DNA of 64,000 bases, taken from contig JACQFQ010000030.1 of NCBI GenBank assembly GCA_016199985.1, forward strand, positions 62,001 to 126,000, given 5' to 3'. Each line of letters starts with the position of its first letter. The stretch's first letter is position 1. The position numbers and the translations under genes were made by a program. The DNA is from Verrucomicrobiota bacterium. GTDB taxonomy: Bacteria; Verrucomicrobiota; Verrucomicrobiia; Limisphaerales; UBA11320. The notes beneath the pieces are model-generated. The model worked only from the letters and a program-made list of their open reading frames with translations. It ran no database searches and was not told the origin of the DNA. Of this stretch, positions 51,021 through 63,648 are shown piece by piece.

Positions 51021-51231
51021 TCGGCCTTCCTCTGCCTGGCCCGCCTCCACGAGCTTCATGCCCGCCGTGTGGAGGGAAAGGTTAGGAGATTCCTGGGACT
51101 CGCCCCCTTGTCCCGCTCTGAGGCGCCTTTGCTCACGCGTCCCAAGTTCGGGATCCCTCCTCCTTAATGGCCTCGCGCGAAGAAGCGCCGAACTCCCGCA
51201 ACACCGCCTCCGCCCAAGGCACGGCCTTAGA

Positions 51232-52359
51232 ATGAAAAACCTCGAGCTGGAAATCGGTCGGATCCTGCGACGCGCGATGGGACTGAACCCTCAGGCGGTC
51301 CGACGCGAGGATCTTCGAGCCGCGGCCGCGACCCGGATGTCCGCCCAGGCCATCCGCAGCCCCTCCGCGTACCTGAGCCTGCTTCGCGCTTCCCGGCGCG
51401 AACGCCAGCTCTTGGTGGAGTCCGTGAGTCTGCCCCACACCGGCTTCTTTCCCCAATCGGCGCCCTTCGAAGCCCTGCAGCGCTGGGTGACGAACCATTG
51501 GCTCGCGCGACCGTCGAAGAAACCCTTGCGATTGCTGGGCGTTCCCTGCGCGACTGGCGAGGAGCCCTATTCGCTCGCCATCACGCTGCTGGAACTCGGG
51601 ATTCAGCCCCATCAGTTTCACGTGGACGCGGCCGACATCAATGACCGCGCCTTGCGCCACGCCGCCGCGGCGGTTTACCCCGACGCGTCGCTCGCGGCCA
51701 CCACCGAGGCGGTGAGGGAGCGCTACTTCCAGCGGGAGGCCCAGGGCCACCGCCTTTGTCCCAGCGTGCGCTCCCAGGTGAGCTTCCTCAAACTCGACTT
51801 GCTGGGCAGCACGCCTCTGGGGGAGAGCTACGACATCATCTATGGGCGCAGCCTCATGATCTACTTCGAGCCGAGCGCGCAGGAGCGGATCATTCAGCGC
51901 CTGGAGCGCTCGTTGAAACCCGCCGGGCTGTTGATCGTGGGCCCTCGCGAGAGGCAGAGGAAGAGAGCCAAACTCATCGTGCCCGGGTGGAGCGAGGAGA
52001 TCTATCAGGCGAATCTGCGCAAGGACAACGGGCGCGAGACGCTTCCAGTCCCGCGTCCGTCCGAGGCCGCCTCGCCCGGCTCGTCCAGGCTGAAGCAAGC
52101 GACAACCCTTCTCGAGGACCGCCAGCTCAACGAGGCCGCGGCGCTCTGCGTTCAAGTGCTTCATGAGCATCGGGCGTGCGCCCAGGCTGTGTGGCTCCTG
52201 GGCCGCATCGCGCAGCTTGAGGGTCGGTATGCCGAGGCGCGGGAGTTCTTCCGTCGCGCGCTCTACCTGCAACCTCGCCTGAAGCAGGCGCGGGAGGGCC
52301 TCCTGGAATCCGAAAAGCTTGCGAAGCCTCAGCCGGCGCGGAAACACAAGTCGGCCTGA
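51232..52359 (+). CDS. CheR-type methyltransferase domain with C-terminal TPRs
   Basis: VESVSLPHTGFFPQSAPFEALQRWV, LLGVPCATGEEPYSLAITLLE, DAADINDRALRHAAAAVYP, DIIYGRSLMIYFEPSAQERII; TPR tail. Confidence 0.88.
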   Translation: MKNLELEIGRILRRAMGLNPQAVRREDLRAAAATRMSAQAIRSPSAYLSLLRASRRERQLLVESVSLPHTGFFPQSAPFEALQRWVTNHWLARPSKKPLRLLGVPCATGEEPYSLAITLLELGIQPHQFHVDAADINDRALRHAAAAVYPDASLAATTEAVRERYFQREAQGHRLCPSVRSQVSFLKLDLLGSTPLGESYDIIYGRSLMIYFEPSAQERIIQRLERSLKPAGLLIVGPRERQRKRAKLIVPGWSEEIYQANLRKDNGRETLPVPRPSEAASPGSSRLKQATTLLEDRQLNEAAALCVQVLHEHRACAQAVWLLGRIAQLEGRYAEAREFFRRALYLQPRLKQAREGLLESEKLAKPQPARKHKSA

Positions 52360-52611
52360 GCTCCGCTTTCCGACCACGCGCCTCAAGGTTGCGGACGCTC
52401 TTATCCCGCCGCCCTGACCACCGCCTGCCGACCCGAGGCCTTGCGAAGGCGAGGAGCGAGGGTTGCCTGGCCTTCGTCTCGTTCGAGATTTCCCAACCGC
52501 GTTCGATCCGGACCCTGCCCGCGTTGATCCACACCCCAGCGATGCACCGCTGACCTGGGGCTCGTTCGTTCTTGCCTTGGCATTCGGCTTTTGAGGGCAT
52601 GGCGGCGGCTC

Positions 52612-53412
52612 ATGAGAAAGTACTGGCACGTCCTCCAGATCGGGATTCAGAACACCCTGTCCTACCGGGTGAATTTTCTCTTCCGAAGCCTGTTTGGGTT
52701 GATTCCCCTGACCGCGGTGTTGTCGGTGTGGAAGACCATCTACTCGCAGGGAGGGGGCGCCATCGCGGGCTACACCTTGTCGCAGATGATCTCCTATTAT
52801 CTTGTTGTAACGCTGGTGGACATGCTGACGGCGGTGGCGGAGGACGACTGGCAAATCGCGGCGGACATCAAGGATGGGCGCATCAGCCAGTTTCTTCTGA
52901 AGCCGATCGACTATCTCGGGTATCGCCTCACTCTCTTCGCGGCAGGGCGGGTGATGTACGCCGCCATGGCGGTGGCGCCGGTGTGCGTCTTCATCCTCCT
53001 CCAACGGGAGCACTTCGTGTTTCCGTCGGACGCCGCGACCTGGCTCGCCTTCGGTCTCTCCGTGGCGATGACCGCTTTGCTCCAGTTTTTTGTCTCCTAC
53101 ACCCTCGCGCTCCTGGCGTTCTGGTTGCAGGAGGTGAGCTCCTTCATCTTCATCGTTTACGCCTTCGAATACCTGGCGGGCGGACATCTGTTTCCCCTCG
53201 ACATCCTGCCGTCATGGTCCTCGAGGCTGCTGATGATGACCCCATTCCCCTATCAGTTGTATTTTCCGGTGAACGTCTTTCTGGGACGCGCGACCGGCGC
53301 GGAGCTCGCGACCGGGCTTGGGATTCAAGCGATGTGGGTTTTGTTGGCCTGGGGCATGGCGCGAGCGATGTGGCGTCGCGGGATTCGCCACTACGAAGCG
53401 GTGGGCGGATGA
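52612..53412 (+). CDS. ABC-2 family transporter permease (ABC2_membrane_6-like), first subunit
   Basis: MRKYWHVLQIGIQNTLSYRVNFLFRSLFGLIPL...DIKDGRISQFLLKPIDYLGYRL. ORF track start 52591 is TTG; ATG at 52612 preferred. Confidence 0.85.
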   Translation: MRKYWHVLQIGIQNTLSYRVNFLFRSLFGLIPLTAVLSVWKTIYSQGGGAIAGYTLSQMISYYLVVTLVDMLTAVAEDDWQIAADIKDGRISQFLLKPIDYLGYRLTLFAAGRVMYAAMAVAPVCVFILLQREHFVFPSDAATWLAFGLSVAMTALLQFFVSYTLALLAFWLQEVSSFIFIVYAFEYLAGGHLFPLDILPSWSSRLLMMTPFPYQLYFPVNVFLGRATGAELATGLGIQAMWVLLAWGMARAMWRRGIRHYEAVGG

Positions 53413-53419
53413 CATCCTG

Positions 53420-54280
53420 ATGAAGCCGCCCTCACAACCGGCCTCCGTCCCGACGGAATCCCCCCCGCCTCCAGCCCCGGCGCTCGGGTGGTCTCGATAT
53501 CCCCGCATCTACGGCGCGATGTGGCGGAACTCGCTGGTGCGCGAGATGGGCTTCAAGGCGAATTTCCTGCTTTGGATTCTGGTCGAGCTGCTCTGGTTCG
53601 CTCTGCAGCTCAGCTTTTTCTCGGTGCTGTACAGCCACACCGATCGTATCGGCGACTGGACGCGGTGGGAGGTCGTGCTTCTGGTGGGAGCGAGTCACTT
53701 CATCCAGCAGATGTTTCAAGCGTTCTTCTTGGTGAACTGCGCGGAGATCTCCGATCTGATCCACACGGGGAAACTGGACTTCATGCTTCTTCTTCCCGTG
53801 AACACGCGCTTCGTCCTCTCACTGCGGAAAGTGGATCTGGGCGCGTTTGTCAACGCGGCTTCGGCCGCGGGCGTGATGGCCTTCGCGCTGCGCGAATTGG
53901 GGCGGACGCCCAGCGCGGCGCAGGTCGGCGGGTTTGCGACGCTGGCGGCGGTCGGTATTTTGATCCATTACTCGCTGATGTTTCTTCTGGCCACCATCAG
54001 CTTTTGGACGGTGAAGGCTCAGGGGATTGTCTATGGCTACTACAATCTCTTCAACATCGCGCGCTATCCAGACGCGGCCTATCAGGGGGGCTTCCGCCGC
54101 TTCTTCACCTTCGTCATCCCGATGCTCCTTGTGTCGAACGTGCCCGTGAAGGTCCTCGCCCAGCGTTTGACGGAACCCCTGGACGCGCTGTGGCTCTTGA
54201 TCGCGGGAGTCGCCTGCGCCGTTGTGTCCGAGATCGGTTGGAGGGTGTCTGTGCGCCGATACACGAGCGCGAGCTCCTAG
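53420..54280 (+). CDS. ABC-2 family transporter permease (ABC2_membrane_6-like), second subunit
   Basis: YGAMWRNSLVREMGFKANFLLWILVELLWFALQLSFFSVLY...ISDLIHTGKLDFMLLLPVNTRF. Confidence 0.85.
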   Translation: MKPPSQPASVPTESPPPPAPALGWSRYPRIYGAMWRNSLVREMGFKANFLLWILVELLWFALQLSFFSVLYSHTDRIGDWTRWEVVLLVGASHFIQQMFQAFFLVNCAEISDLIHTGKLDFMLLLPVNTRFVLSLRKVDLGAFVNAASAAGVMAFALRELGRTPSAAQVGGFATLAAVGILIHYSLMFLLATISFWTVKAQGIVYGYYNLFNIARYPDAAYQGGFRRFFTFVIPMLLVSNVPVKVLAQRLTEPLDALWLLIAGVACAVVSEIGWRVSVRRYTSASS

Positions 54281-54376
54281 CGGACGAGCGCGTTCGGGCG
54301 GTCTCCGCGGGTTTTCCAAGGCGCTTCCGAACAATCCGGATTGGCCCGGAGGCGCGCCATCGGCTACCGTCCCCTC

Positions 54377-55249
54377 ATGGATAGCCTTGCCTCCGCTCTT
54401 CGACTCTCCGGGGTCGGCGTTGCGGTGAACATTCTTTTGGCGACCGCAAAAGTGGCCGCCGGCATCTTGGGCAATTCGTACGCGCTGATCGCCGACGGGA
54501 TCGAATCCACCACCGACATCGTCAGCTCCATCGTCGTGTGGAGCGGCTTGCGCATCTCGGCCATCCCCGCCGACGACGATCATCCCTTCGGACACAGCAA
54601 AGCCGAACCGATCGCCGGAGCTCTCGTGTCCCTCGCGCTGATTGCCGCCGCCGTCGCCCTGGCCTGGGCGAGCCTTCGCGAAATCCGGACGCCGCATCAC
54701 GCGCCGGCGCCGTTCACGCTCCTGGTTTTGGCCGTCGTGATCGCGATCAAGGAAAGCCTGTTCCGACGAGTGAGCCGCGTGGGTGAAAAGCTGCAAAGCA
54801 CGGCGCTGAGGAGCGACGCGTGGCATCATCGGTCGGACGCGATCACCTCGCTGGCGGCGTTTGTCGGCATCAGCGTCGCGCTATGGGGCGGGCCGGGATA
54901 TGAGAGCGCGGACGACTGGGCGGCCCTGCTCGCCTGTGGCGTCATCGCGTGGAACGGCGCCCGGCTGCTGCCGCCCGCGATCAACGAGATCATGGACGCG
55001 AGCATCCCTCCCGATCTGCTGACGCGCATCCGATCCGTCGCCGAGGCGGTCGAGGGAATCCATGGAGTGGGGCGCTGCCATGTTCGGAAGAGCGGCATGG
55101 ATCTGTTTGTGGACATCCATATCAAGGTGCCTGGGAGCCTGAGCGTTCGCGACGGCCACGCTCTGGCGCATCGTGTGCAAGAGACCTTGTGCTCGGCCTT
55201 CGCGGCCATTCGTTGGATTTCGATTCACGTCGAGCCCGATGATCCCTGA
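54377..55249 (+). CDS. Cation diffusion facilitator family transporter
   Basis: GNSYALIADGIESTTDIVSSIVVW, DDDHPFGHSKAEPIAG, SDAWHHRSDAITSLAA. Confidence 0.92.
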   Translation: MDSLASALRLSGVGVAVNILLATAKVAAGILGNSYALIADGIESTTDIVSSIVVWSGLRISAIPADDDHPFGHSKAEPIAGALVSLALIAAAVALAWASLREIRTPHHAPAPFTLLVLAVVIAIKESLFRRVSRVGEKLQSTALRSDAWHHRSDAITSLAAFVGISVALWGGPGYESADDWAALLACGVIAWNGARLLPPAINEIMDASIPPDLLTRIRSVAEAVEGIHGVGRCHVRKSGMDLFVDIHIKVPGSLSVRDGHALAHRVQETLCSAFAAIRWISIHVEPDDP

Positions 55250-55307
55250 CCGCCGGCGCCGTGTTGAGTTCCCTGTGGTCAACCCTCATCCCTCCTGCTA
55301 AACAGCG

Positions 55308-56513
55308 TTGATGAACCCATTGGTTGAGCTGGATGAGCTGGATGAGAGGACGTTTCAGCGAGCTCTTTCCAGTTCCATCGACCAGACGCAGCAGCAGATC
55401 GCCGCCGGGGATTCCACCGTCGAGCGATGGAATTCTTTCCTGGAGGCCGCCCTGCGGCTGACCTCAAGCGCCGGCGGTTTTGTCGCCATCCGACGGGACT
55501 TGGGGAACTCCCCTCTCGTGGCGACGCTCGAGGCGTCCGCCGGGTTTTCAATCTCCGACCCGTGGTGGACGGCTTTGGCGGAGCGGTGGGTTCGGGAGGC
55601 GTCCGCGAGCGGCAAGCCAGCGGTCTTCGACACGGAGAGCTTGAACACCGACGCGCCCATCCCGGGTTTCCAGAGCGCGGTCGCGCTTCCGCTGATCGTG
55701 GCTGGCCGCGGGATGGGTGTGCTGGCGCTTGTCGACCGGCCTGGCGGATACACCGACAGCTTGCTCGAGTCCCTTCAACCCTTGGTGAACGCGGGAGCCT
55801 GCCTGCTCAGCTTCCAGCTCTTGGAAAGAAGGCATCAGAAGACCGAACTCGAAATGGCGAGGGTTTCCGACCGGTTCAACAACGTGCTCCACTCAATCGA
55901 GGAACTGGTATGGGTCGGCCTGCCAGGCGAAATCGAGCCCATCTACCTGAATGCCGCGTTTGAACGCATCTGGGGATGTTCGTTTGACGAGTTCCGCGGC
56001 AATCCAGGGCGCCTTCTTGAGACGTTCCACCCGGAAGACCGCGAGTTGTTCCTCGAAACGCTGAGGCTCCAGGCGAAAGGACGCTCGACGAGCCTCCACT
56101 ACCGAATCATCCGTCCCGATGGCGCCATCCGATGGATTTGGGACCGCGCCTTTCCGGTTGTGGACGCCCAGGGCCTTGTGGTCTCGGTGAACGGCCTCGC
56201 CGCCGACGTGACCGAGCGCAAGGAATCCGAGCAGGCTCTCCAGCGAAGCGAGGAGAGACTACGGGCGATCTATGAGCAGATGCCGGACAGCGTGTTCCTG
56301 ATCGACGTGGATGTTCCACAGACTCCGGCCAAGATTATTTACGCGAACGCGGAAGCGGCCAGGAGCCACGGGGTGAGCGTGGAAGAGATGCTGGGGAGGT
56401 CGATCGTCGAATTTGAGAACGAGGAATCTGGCGCGCGGGTTCCTGAGCGCACGGAGCTGCTGCGCAGCGGCGAGACGGCGCGGTTTGAGGTGGAACATGT
56501 GCGGAGGGATTGA
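55308..56513 (+). CDS. N-terminal part (GAF-like, PAS, PAS) of an apparently split hybrid histidine kinase
   Basis: PAS segments ...EELVWVGLPGEIEPIYLNAAFERIWG..., RLRAIYEQMPDSVFLIDVD...; ends ...VEHVRRD-TGA. Confidence 0.75.
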   Translation: MMNPLVELDELDERTFQRALSSSIDQTQQQIAAGDSTVERWNSFLEAALRLTSSAGGFVAIRRDLGNSPLVATLEASAGFSISDPWWTALAERWVREASASGKPAVFDTESLNTDAPIPGFQSAVALPLIVAGRGMGVLALVDRPGGYTDSLLESLQPLVNAGACLLSFQLLERRHQKTELEMARVSDRFNNVLHSIEELVWVGLPGEIEPIYLNAAFERIWGCSFDEFRGNPGRLLETFHPEDRELFLETLRLQAKGRSTSLHYRIIRPDGAIRWIWDRAFPVVDAQGLVVSVNGLAADVTERKESEQALQRSEERLRAIYEQMPDSVFLIDVDVPQTPAKIIYANAEAARSHGVSVEEMLGRSIVEFENEESGARVPERTELLRSGETARFEVEHVRRD

Positions 56514-56525
56514 ACCCATTTTCCC

Positions 56526-57785
56526 GTGGAGGTTGTCGCTAGGTTGCTCCCGGCCCTCGGGAAGGGCGTGGTGCTCGCGATCGGCCGCGACATCTCCGCC
56601 CAGCGCGCCGCTGAAAGAGCCCGCGCCGAGCTCGAGGCGCGCCTGCGTCAGTCGCAGAAGATGGAGGCTGTGGGAACGCTCGCGGGCGGAGTGGCGCATG
56701 ATTTCAACAACATCCTCGGCGTCATTCTCGGCAATGTTGAGCTCGCGCGACAGGATCTGGATCCGAAGCATCCCGCGCTCGACTCGCTCGATGAGATCCT
56801 GAAAGCGAGCCGGCGCGGCAAAAGCCTGGTGCGGCAGATCCTTGCCTTCAGCCGGCGGCAGCCTCCCGATAAAAAGGCGCTCCAACTCATGCCCTTGATC
56901 GAAGATGCCGTTAAGATGTTGCGAGCCACCTTGTCCGCTGGAGTCGCCATCCGAACCCGACACGAGGATGAGAGCCTCACGGTCCTCGCCGACCCCATCC
57001 AGGTGCATCAGGTGCTCCTGAATCTCTGCACCAACGCCGCGCAGGCGATGGAGCATCTGGGCGAGATCGACGTGTGCGCGGAGCGGGTGCTGCTGAGGGA
57101 CGGCGCGGGGATGGACGCCCTGCAGCTCAGCGCCGGGGAATACGCGTCCATCCGGGTTTCAGACACGGGCCCCGGCGTCCTTCCGTCGCACCTGGAGCAT
57201 CTTTTCGAGCCTTTTTTCACCACAAAGCCCGACGGCCAGGGCACCGGGCTCGGCCTCTCCGTGGTTCATGGCATCATGCAAAGCCACAAGGGCGCGGTTC
57301 GCGTCATCGGCGAGCCCGGTCGCGGCGCCACATTCCAGCTTCTGTTTCCGACGACGCGGCCCAGCGAGAAGCCTCCGGGAACTTCACCAGCGCCCTGCGG
57401 ACGGGGCGCCGGGGAATCGATCCTCGTGCTGGATGATGAACCCTCCGTCCTGTCGGCGACGCGCAAAGTGCTGGAGCGCCATGGCTACCTGGTCCATGGA
57501 TTCACAAGGCCCCAGGACGCGCTCGACGCGATGAAGGACAGCGCGAACCCGGTCGCGCTCATCATCACGGATTACCGGATGCCCGGCATGGACGGAATGC
57601 GGTTCGTCGAAGAGGCCGCTCAGTTGCGGCCTGGCACTCCTGTCGTGCTGACATCCGGCTTCGTCTCCGACGAGCTGCGAACCGCCGCGTCGGCGTTGGG
57701 CGTGCGCTCGATTCTGCTCAAACCCTGCACCGGCGAAGAGATCTGCGGCGTCGTCCAGGAGTCCGTCTTGCGATCCTCCGCGTGA
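56526..57785 (+). CDS. C-terminal part (HisKA-HATPase-REC) of the split hybrid histidine kinase
   Basis: SQKMEAVGTLAGGVAHDFNNILGVI, DTGPGVLPSHLEHLFEPFFTTKPDGQGTGLGLSVVHGI, REC SILVLDDEPSVLS...LIITDYRMPGMDG; same frame as 55308-56513. Confidence 0.82.
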   Translation: MEVVARLLPALGKGVVLAIGRDISAQRAAERARAELEARLRQSQKMEAVGTLAGGVAHDFNNILGVILGNVELARQDLDPKHPALDSLDEILKASRRGKSLVRQILAFSRRQPPDKKALQLMPLIEDAVKMLRATLSAGVAIRTRHEDESLTVLADPIQVHQVLLNLCTNAAQAMEHLGEIDVCAERVLLRDGAGMDALQLSAGEYASIRVSDTGPGVLPSHLEHLFEPFFTTKPDGQGTGLGLSVVHGIMQSHKGAVRVIGEPGRGATFQLLFPTTRPSEKPPGTSPAPCGRGAGESILVLDDEPSVLSATRKVLERHGYLVHGFTRPQDALDAMKDSANPVALIITDYRMPGMDGMRFVEEAAQLRPGTPVVLTSGFVSDELRTAASALGVRSILLKPCTGEEICGVVQESVLRSSA

Positions 57786-57837
57786 GCCGCGATCGAAGCG
57801 CCTCGGATCTCCCTTCACAACGCCTCGATCATTCCCC

Positions 57838-58599
57838 ATGAGCCATACGATCGATCTCTCAGGAAAGATCGCCCTGATCACCGGGGCGAGCCAGGGCATC
57901 GGCGCGCGGATCGCCAGAACCTTTCACGCGGCCGGAGCGACAGTGATCCTCAATCACCCCGGCGCCCCAGGGACCATGGCCGACGCCTCAGCCCTCGCGG
58001 ACGAGGCGAACCGCGCGCGCCCGGGCGGCGCGCATGCGATGGCGGCGGATGTCTCGGACGCGGAGGCGGTGCGGCGAATGATGCAAACCGTGAAAGCCGA
58101 GTTCGGCGGGCTCGATTTCCTTCTCAACAACGCGGCGATTCTTCGCGATCGCACGATGGCGAAGATGTCGTTGGAGGAGTGGAGGGCGGTCATCGATGTC
58201 AATCTGTCGGGGGTGTTCCACTGCTCCAAGTTCGGCCTTGAGATCATGCGCGATGGAGGGGCGATCGTCAGCCTCGCGAGCATCGCGGGCATCCTGGGCT
58301 CCTATGGGCAGGCGAACTACGCGGCGGCCAAGTCCGGAGTGCAGGCGCTGATGCGCGTGGCGAGCCGTGAAGCCGCCCGACGCGGCATCCGGGCCAACGC
58401 CATCGCTCCCGGAGTGATCGACACCGCGATGACCGCCACCATCCCGGAGAACATCCGGGAGGAGATGATGCGCAATATTCCCATGGGACGTCTGGGAACC
58501 GCGAGCGAGGTCGCCGAGGTCGCTCTGTTCCTCTGCTCCCCCATGGCCAGCTACGTGACCGGCCAGACGATCGAGGTCAACGGCGGATGGCGCGGCTAG
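57838..58599 (+). CDS. SDR-family oxidoreductase (FabG-like 3-oxoacyl-ACP reductase)
   Basis: ALITGASQGIGARIARTF, NNAAILRDRTMAKM, YAAAKSGVQALMR, IAPGVIDTAMT, YVTGQTIEVNGGW. Confidence 0.93.
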   Translation: MSHTIDLSGKIALITGASQGIGARIARTFHAAGATVILNHPGAPGTMADASALADEANRARPGGAHAMAADVSDAEAVRRMMQTVKAEFGGLDFLLNNAAILRDRTMAKMSLEEWRAVIDVNLSGVFHCSKFGLEIMRDGGAIVSLASIAGILGSYGQANYAAAKSGVQALMRVASREAARRGIRANAIAPGVIDTAMTATIPENIREEMMRNIPMGRLGTASEVAEVALFLCSPMASYVTGQTIEVNGGWRG

Positions 58600-58633
58600 G
58601 AAAACCACCCCATCCCCCTGAACGGAGCCGCAA

Positions 58634-58657
58634 AGGTTGAACCGCGAAAGCGCAGGG
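58634..58657 (+). repeat. Short fragment related to the repeats at 713 and 927
   Basis: aggttgaaccgcgaaagcgcaggg, sharing the gttgaaccgcga core. Confidence 0.35.
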
Positions 58658-58682
58658 CGAATTTCAAAACCGATCGACGCGA

Positions 58683-58883
58683 TCAGCGCTTTTTCGTCCT
58701 CATGGAGAGGATGCTCGCGCCATGCGTCACGATCCCGCTGCCGCCGGTGATCACGCGACGAACAGGAAGGCCCGTCTCCGGATCCTTCTTCAACGCCGGG
58801 GAGCTCATGCTCTGCTCCACCTCAAACCGGCGGGGTTTCTGCTTTGGGTTCTTTGGAATCGTTTCGTAAGTATAGGTTGCCAT
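58683..58883 (-). CDS. FmdB-family-like small protein lacking zinc-ribbon cysteines
   Basis: MATYTYETIPKNPKQKPRRFEVEQSMSSPALKKDPETGLPVRRVITGGSGIVTHG. Confidence 0.7.
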   Translation of the reverse strand: MATYTYETIPKNPKQKPRRFEVEQSMSSPALKKDPETGLPVRRVITGGSGIVTHGASILSMRTKKR

Positions 58884-58932
58884 AAATTCAAACGGGCGAG
58901 CGGGACATCGCACGGGCCAGGAGCGCCTCGGA

Positions 58933-59766
58933 CTACCCCGAGCTGGCCTGTCGCTGATAGAACTTCTTCTCCCAGGTCCTCTGCTTGTTGCCAGCCTCCC
59001 GGAGGAAGGGGGCGAACGAAGCCATGCTCAGGAAGGTTTCGTTGATGCGGTGGTAAGGCTGCTTCAAAGGGCGCGTGAAGTCGACGAACAATACGACGCG
59101 ATAGCCGTTCGTGTCGTTCCACACCTCATGGTTGAAGGTGTCGTCGAAGATGAGCGCCTTGCCCTCGGTCCAGTGGTGGAAGTCGTTGCCAATCCGGATG
59201 CGAACCTTCTCGCGCGGGTTGGGAACGAGGAGCCCCAGATGGAATCGCAGAATCCCATTGAAGGCGCCGCGATGAGCCGGGATGTGTTTGCGGGGGGAGA
59301 GAATGGAGAAGAAGGCGGTCTTCATCCCTGGGATCTTCCGAAGCAAACGCGCGGTTTCCGGACAACGCTTCGCGTTCTCCTCGCAGTTCATGCCGATGCC
59401 CGCCAGGAAGTAGGTCTTCCAGGAGTCATCGGTGGTGATCGCCCCCACCTCCTTGAGGATCTCGTGGAAGCTGGGGATCTGGTCGCGGAACGTCATCACC
59501 TGGTCGAGCTCGAGGCGTATCATCCGCCACTCCGACTCGATCTCGGCGGCCCAAGGGAAGACCCGCGTGTCGTAGACCGGCGGGTCCCCATGAACGGAAA
59601 CATCCGCCACGCGGCGCTCCAGCCAGTCCTGCGCTTTGAGGGCCGCTTTCTGAAGCCAGGTTCGCGGCTTCTCGATGCGGATCGTGCGGTCGCAAAGATT
59701 CTGCGTCCGTGGTGAGAAACAATCTGGAGTGGGTTCCACCGTCCGAGTTGTGTCTATCGCTTGCAT
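58933..59766 (-). CDS. Aspartyl/asparaginyl beta-hydroxylase family protein
   Basis: FFSILSPRKHIPAHRGAFNGILRFHLGLLVPNPREKVRIRIGNDFHHWTEGKALIFDDTFNHEVWNDTNGYRVVLFVDF. Confidence 0.9.
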   Translation of the reverse strand: MQAIDTTRTVEPTPDCFSPRTQNLCDRTIRIEKPRTWLQKAALKAQDWLERRVADVSVHGDPPVYDTRVFPWAAEIESEWRMIRLELDQVMTFRDQIPSFHEILKEVGAITTDDSWKTYFLAGIGMNCEENAKRCPETARLLRKIPGMKTAFFSILSPRKHIPAHRGAFNGILRFHLGLLVPNPREKVRIRIGNDFHHWTEGKALIFDDTFNHEVWNDTNGYRVVLFVDFTRPLKQPYHRINETFLSMASFAPFLREAGNKQRTWEKKFYQRQASSG

Positions 59767-60203
59767 GTGTGGTTCGTTCAGGCGGCAACAATTACCGCAA
59801 AGCCTTCACGCTGGAAACCCCTTTCCGATCAAGGCTTCAACGAGCCTGCCGATTCACTCCACAGTTGGGCCGAGAGGACGCCGGCGCTCTTGGGGAATGC
59901 CTAGGTGGCCTTGGGCCAGTGGAATCCCCGGGCGTTTCCCTCTGATGGAGAACTCGAGGCCGTTACTCAGCCCAGCCCAGAGTCATGCGATTGAACATTC
60001 GTGGAACGACCGAAAGAACCGTTCGAGGCCGGGATCACATTCTATCCTTTCGCGATGGAGAAGAGTGTTGGCGTTCTTGCGACAGCCGCTGAATCCCTCC
60101 GCATGGAATCAACCCCGACCGTGACATAAGAACGAAAGCGCCAGCGCCCAATCATCGATTTCAGGCTTCCAGCCTTCAGGCGGCAAACGCGACGAGGCCG
60201 GGG

Positions 60204-60757
60204 ATGAGGCCCTTTGTCTGGCTTCTAGTACTTGTTGCGCCGGCCTTTCTTTGCGGAAGCGCATGGGGTCAGGCCAAGGACTCCTCCTTGGTGAAGGCCG
60301 CCTTCCTTTGCAACTTCACGAAGTTCGCCGAATGGCCCGCTCCCGCCTTCGACAACGCTCAGTCCCCTCTGATCGTTGGCGTGCTCGGAGAGGATCCTTT
60401 TGGGAGCAAGCTCGACAGCGCCGCCAAGGGCCTTCTCGTCCACGGCCGCCCTGTGGTCGTGAAGAGGTTTTCCGTGTCGCCCAAGGCCAGGGAGTGTCAT
60501 CTGCTTTTCATGGGCCGTGACAGCGGGGTCAAGATCTTCGACGTGGTGGAGTCCGTCTCCTCCCTGCCGGTGCTTGTGGTGAGCGACCTCAAGGGCTTCG
60601 CCGCCGGGGGCGGAGGCATCGGATTCGTGGAAAAGGACGGCGCGATCCATTTTGAGGTCAACCTGGCCGCGGTGGAGAACAATGGCGTCAAACTCAGCTC
60701 CGGTTTGCTCAAGCTGGCGGACCAGGTTCTCAAGACCGTGCCCCGGAGCAAGCAGCC

Positions 60758-60761
<4 letters not shown>
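60204..60761 (+). CDS. YfiR-family (DUF4154) periplasmic protein
   Basis: Signal peptide; VKAAFLCNFTKFAEWPAPAF...IVGVLGEDPFGSKLD...GGGGIGFVEKDGAIHFEVNLAAVENNGVKLSSGLLKLADQV. Confidence 0.87.
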
Positions 60762-63637
<2,876 letters not shown>

Positions 63638-63648
63638 ACGAAGCGTTG

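Noticed and set aside
51133-53187. 684-aa minus-strand ORF opposite CheR-TPR and the first permease
   Set aside because: Spans two supported plus-strand genes and their spacer; no domain signal.
56511-56513. Genome-wide UGA-to-Gly recoding (as in some candidate phyla) to explain the split kinase
   Set aside because: Many other genes in the window terminate normally at TGA (for example phnA at 14657), so a global code change is not supported.
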